Assembly (NCBI RefSeq): GCF_024623785.1
Contig: NZ_JANKBZ010000034.1
Location: forward strand, 1-64,000
Source of the DNA: Archangium lipolyticum
Lineage (GTDB): Bacteria; Myxococcota; Myxococcia; Myxococcales; Myxococcaceae
Reading direction: 5' to 3'
DNA: 64,000 nt
Shown: in pieces, positions 61,825 to 64,000 of the stretch
Layout of the letters: every line of letters begins with the position of its first letter
How positions within the stretch are numbered: the first letter of the stretch is position 1
Position numbers and translations under genes: made by a program
The notes under the pieces: generated by a model
The model's input: the letters and a program-made list of their open reading frames with translations, nothing else
Database searches by the model: none
Told to the model about the DNA's origin: nothing

Positions 61825-63039
61825 ATGTCCCTGCGAGCTTTCGCGAAGAAAGCCCTGCCCTGGATCGCACTCGCCCTGGCGATCGCGTCCCTCGGTTATT
61901 CGTGGAAATGGGCCCTCACGAAGGCTTCCGAGCGTCATCGGACGCACCACGCGTTCGTCACCGGCACCTCGAAGTACATCTTCGGCCTCTGCCCGAGCAC
62001 TTCGCTCGTGGACGCCATGCCGCCCTGGGCGAGCGAGATGCGCGGGTTCTGCCAGGCCCATCAGCCCTCCTGGGGGAGCGCGGAGCAAGGCACCCCCGGC
62101 CGAGACCTCGACATCGAGACCGGCTCGACGTGGCAGGCGGTCCAGCTCGTCTCCAAGCTCGTGCTGGAGATCACCCCGGGCAAGGCGCTCTCCCTGCTCA
62201 CCCTGGTCGTCATCTCGTTGGCGGGTCTCCTGGGCCCGCGGCGGGGCTGGTTCGAGCGCCCGGACCTGCAATCGAGCTCGCGCATCACCCGCGGCGCCGC
62301 GCTGACGATGCTCTCCATCGTCCTGCTCGCGCTGAGCGCCTCGCTCGTGCTGCTCGACTCGCAGGATGCGGTGTCGATGTGCCAGATGACCGGCAACACC
62401 TACGCCAACCTGCTCTCCATCGACGCGCGCTGCTCGCAGCAGACGACGCTGCTGCGCGACACCCAGGCCCTGCTCGATCAGAAGAAGGCCGAGCTGGACT
62501 CCCGCGCCAGGGAGCTGGAGGACCTCAAGCGGGAGATCGCCTCCCTGGGCGCGATGCGTGACGCCCTGGGCACCTTCAAGACGGAGCTGAAGAGCCAGAG
62601 CGAGAGCACCCAGCAGCTCATCATGGCCGTCACCGGCGCCACGCTCGACAGCATCAGCAAGGCCGTGGACCCGCTCCACAAGGACGTGAAGGGGTTGGAT
62701 CAATCGCTTGGCCAGCTGCGCGGGGACGTGAAGGCCCTGGTGCAGGACGAGCTCAAGGCCGCCCTCCAGAGCGAGGAATTCAAGGACGTCATCCAGCGCG
62801 AGGTGCGGGCCGCGGTGCAGGAGGACTTCCGCGCGGTGGTGCGCGGGGAGCTGCGCGACTCGATGAAGCCGCTCCTCGCGGCGGCTCACGCGCCCCCGCC
62901 CGCGACCCCCGTCCAGGTGAAGGCGGTGGCCCCGGCGGCGAAAGCCGTACCGCCGCCCACCCGGAAGCCCACGACCCAGGGGACGCAGGGCAAGCCCTCC
63001 CCCACCAAGACCCCCGCGCCCGCCCAGGGCAAGCGCTGA
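61825..63039 (+). CDS. Membrane protein with coiled coil and Pro-rich tail
   Basis: A 404-residue protein. AAGGAG precedes ATG 61825 by nine bases. Three membrane helices (about 11-30, 120-140 and 155-175) are followed by long charged helices with coiled-coil character (about 200-345; LLDQKKAELDSRARELEDLKREIASL). A Pro/Ala/Lys tail covers the last 50 residues. Function unknown. It ends four bases from the convergent DTW gene. Confidence 0.7.
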   Translation: MSLRAFAKKALPWIALALAIASLGYSWKWALTKASERHRTHHAFVTGTSKYIFGLCPSTSLVDAMPPWASEMRGFCQAHQPSWGSAEQGTPGRDLDIETGSTWQAVQLVSKLVLEITPGKALSLLTLVVISLAGLLGPRRGWFERPDLQSSSRITRGAALTMLSIVLLALSASLVLLDSQDAVSMCQMTGNTYANLLSIDARCSQQTTLLRDTQALLDQKKAELDSRARELEDLKREIASLGAMRDALGTFKTELKSQSESTQQLIMAVTGATLDSISKAVDPLHKDVKGLDQSLGQLRGDVKALVQDELKAALQSEEFKDVIQREVRAAVQEDFRAVVRGELRDSMKPLLAAAHAPPPATPVQVKAVAPAAKAVPPPTRKPTTQGTQGKPSPTKTPAPAQGKR

Positions 63040-63043
63040 AGGG

Positions 63044-64000
63044 TCAGGCCGCGGGCCGGTTGCGCGAAGGGGGCTCGGTGGCCCGGCCCCGCTCGTCGAG
63101 GGCGCGCACCACCGCCTCCAGCGCCGCGATGCGCCGTCCGGCACGTCCCGGCGCCCAGGGCTCCGGAAGGGGCGCCCCCAGCAGCGCCGCGCCCTGCTCC
63201 ACGCCTCCCGACTTGTGCTTGAGGGCCCTCGCGCACGAGAGCCGCACGTTCACCGCATCGGGCACCGGGAAGCCGTCGCGCCGCAGCAGATCCAACGCGA
63301 ACGTCGTCCATACCGCGAACTTGTCCCCCGGACGCAGGAAGGCCTGGAAGCGCGCGAGGCCCGCCTCCAGCGGCTCTCCGGCCAGCAACGTCTCCTCCGG
63401 AAGCTCCACGTGCAGCGGCGTGCTACGCGCCAACGGCTGACGCGGCGCCAGCACGGCCTCGAAGCGCTCTCCCGTGGAGGGACGCATCGCCACCAGGTGC
63501 ACCAGCTCGGCGGGAATGCCCTCCCCCGACGGGTGCGCGTTGGCCTCGGCGTAGAGCAGCACGAGGTGCTCGAAGTCCTCGGAGATGGCACGCAGCTCCG
63601 ACGGCGGCTGCCACGCGGACTTGTAGATGCGCCGGCGCGGCGGCTCCGTCCGCGTCGCCTGGCGGTCCAGCTGCGTGTCCACCATGTAGTTGAAGGCGCG
63701 CAGCATGCTGTCGAAGCGCTCCTGCTCTCCTTCGAGCGCCCCCAGCACCTCCACCACCGCTTCGATCGTGGAGACGCAGTGGTCCGCCGGCTCGGCCCGG
63801 ATGCGGTAGTTGCTCGGACGGCGCGGCACGAAGCCGATGCGCGGCAGCCCCGCCAGCAGCGGGTTCGTCTTCACCACCTTGCGCGCCAGCGGCCAGGTGC
63901 CGTCCACCACGATGAGCGTCTCGGGGGGCTGCTCGCGCGCCTCCTCCAACGGGATGGCCTCCTCACCCGGGAAGAGGACGGCGACGCGCTCGGGGCGGGC
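63044..64000 (-). CDS. DTW-domain tRNA-uridine aminocarboxypropyltransferase (5' end cut by window)
   Basis: The open frame runs off the right edge; the first visible residues are ARPERVAVLFPGEEAI. The DTW motif appears as VVDGTWPLARKVVKTNPLL, and the RRPSNYRIRAEP and STIEAVVEVL segments are typical of the TapT/YfiP family that puts an acp group on tRNA uridine. A roughly 170-residue C-terminal extension follows the catalytic core. The true start lies beyond base 64000. Confidence 0.85.
   Translation of the reverse strand, partial: ARPERVAVLFPGEEAIPLEEAREQPPETLIVVDGTWPLARKVVKTNPLLAGLPRIGFVPRRPSNYRIRAEPADHCVSTIEAVVEVLGALEGEQERFDSMLRAFNYMVDTQLDRQATRTEPPRRRIYKSAWQPPSELRAISEDFEHLVLLYAEANAHPSGEGIPAELVHLVAMRPSTGERFEAVLAPRQPLARSTPLHVELPEETLLAGEPLEAGLARFQAFLRPGDKFAVWTTFALDLLRRDGFPVPDAVNVRLSCARALKHKSGGVEQGAALLGAPLPEPWAPGRAGRRIAALEAVVRALDERGRATEPPSRNRPAA

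Overview
The window is high-GC, densely packed chromosomal DNA of a myxobacterium, most likely of the Cystobacter/Archangium/Myxococcus group. The evidence is a DUF2378-family gene (a family expanded in Myxococcus-type genomes), two DUF4388 (PATAN) proteins, many lipoproteins and Cys-rich secreted proteins, frequent GTG/TTG starts, GTGA/ATGA stop-start overlaps, and a complete Gram-negative envelope gene set. No rRNA, tRNA, insertion sequence, integrase or CRISPR array was seen. This is core chromosome with one clear accessory insertion.

Layout. 1-976 has no credible gene and holds a degenerate tandem repeat. 977-2499: gmk and yicC. 2561-8866: an LPS block with a family 9 glycosyltransferase, a Trm112-like gene, rfaE2, rfaE1, lpxK, a family 4 glycosyltransferase and waaA. 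9085-11388: a secreted thermolysin-type protease. 11659-16504: an operon of a receiver-PATAN-J-TPR protein, an MsbA-like ABC exporter and a membrane-anchored PHP phosphoesterase. 16709-18077: a small hydrophilic protein, a GNAT acetyltransferase and a DUF2378 protein. 18506-22558: lpxB, a polyprenol-phosphate sugar transferase, a MarC protein, a lipoprotein and an OmpA protein. 22845-27163: a two-gene Type III restriction-modification system. 27179-38155: lpxI, lpxA, fabZ, lpxD, skp, bamA, lolD, a double-length LolC/E permease and lysS. 38373-45327: small, Cys-rich or regulatory genes, an ECF sigma/anti-sigma pair, prfB with a programmed frameshift, a DUF4105 protein and a MarR regulator. 45497-53569: ybeY (fused to a cupin), pgpH, phoH, a PATAN protein and a TPR membrane protein. 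53678-64000: mazG (fused to a VOC-like domain), rpsT, lptE, leuS, a CheY-like protein, an Nei-type glycosylase, a PilZ protein and a DTW-domain gene cut by the window edge.

Working together. Lipid A and inner-core enzymes (lpxA, lpxD, lpxI, lpxB, lpxK, waaA, heptose genes), an MsbA-like exporter, lptE, bamA, skp and lolD/E lie within about 55 kb, so the window covers much of outer-membrane construction from sugar-nucleotide to insertion. phoH-pgpH-ybeY is the conserved RNA-metabolism/second-messenger neighbourhood.

Most notable observations: a leader at 45330-45441 with three tandem hairpins inside a 9-bp helix that would bury the Shine-Dalgarno of a small secreted protein, plus a competing 8-bp helix; three copies of a REP-like palindrome, one inserted in frame inside the Trm112-like gene and one supplying the waaA C-terminus and stop; fusions cupin-YbeY and MazG-VOC; a roughly 790-residue LolC/E protein; Asp in place of the catalytic Glu in WaaA; and the Type III restriction system lodged among lipid A genes. 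All calls come from reading the sequence; no database search was run.
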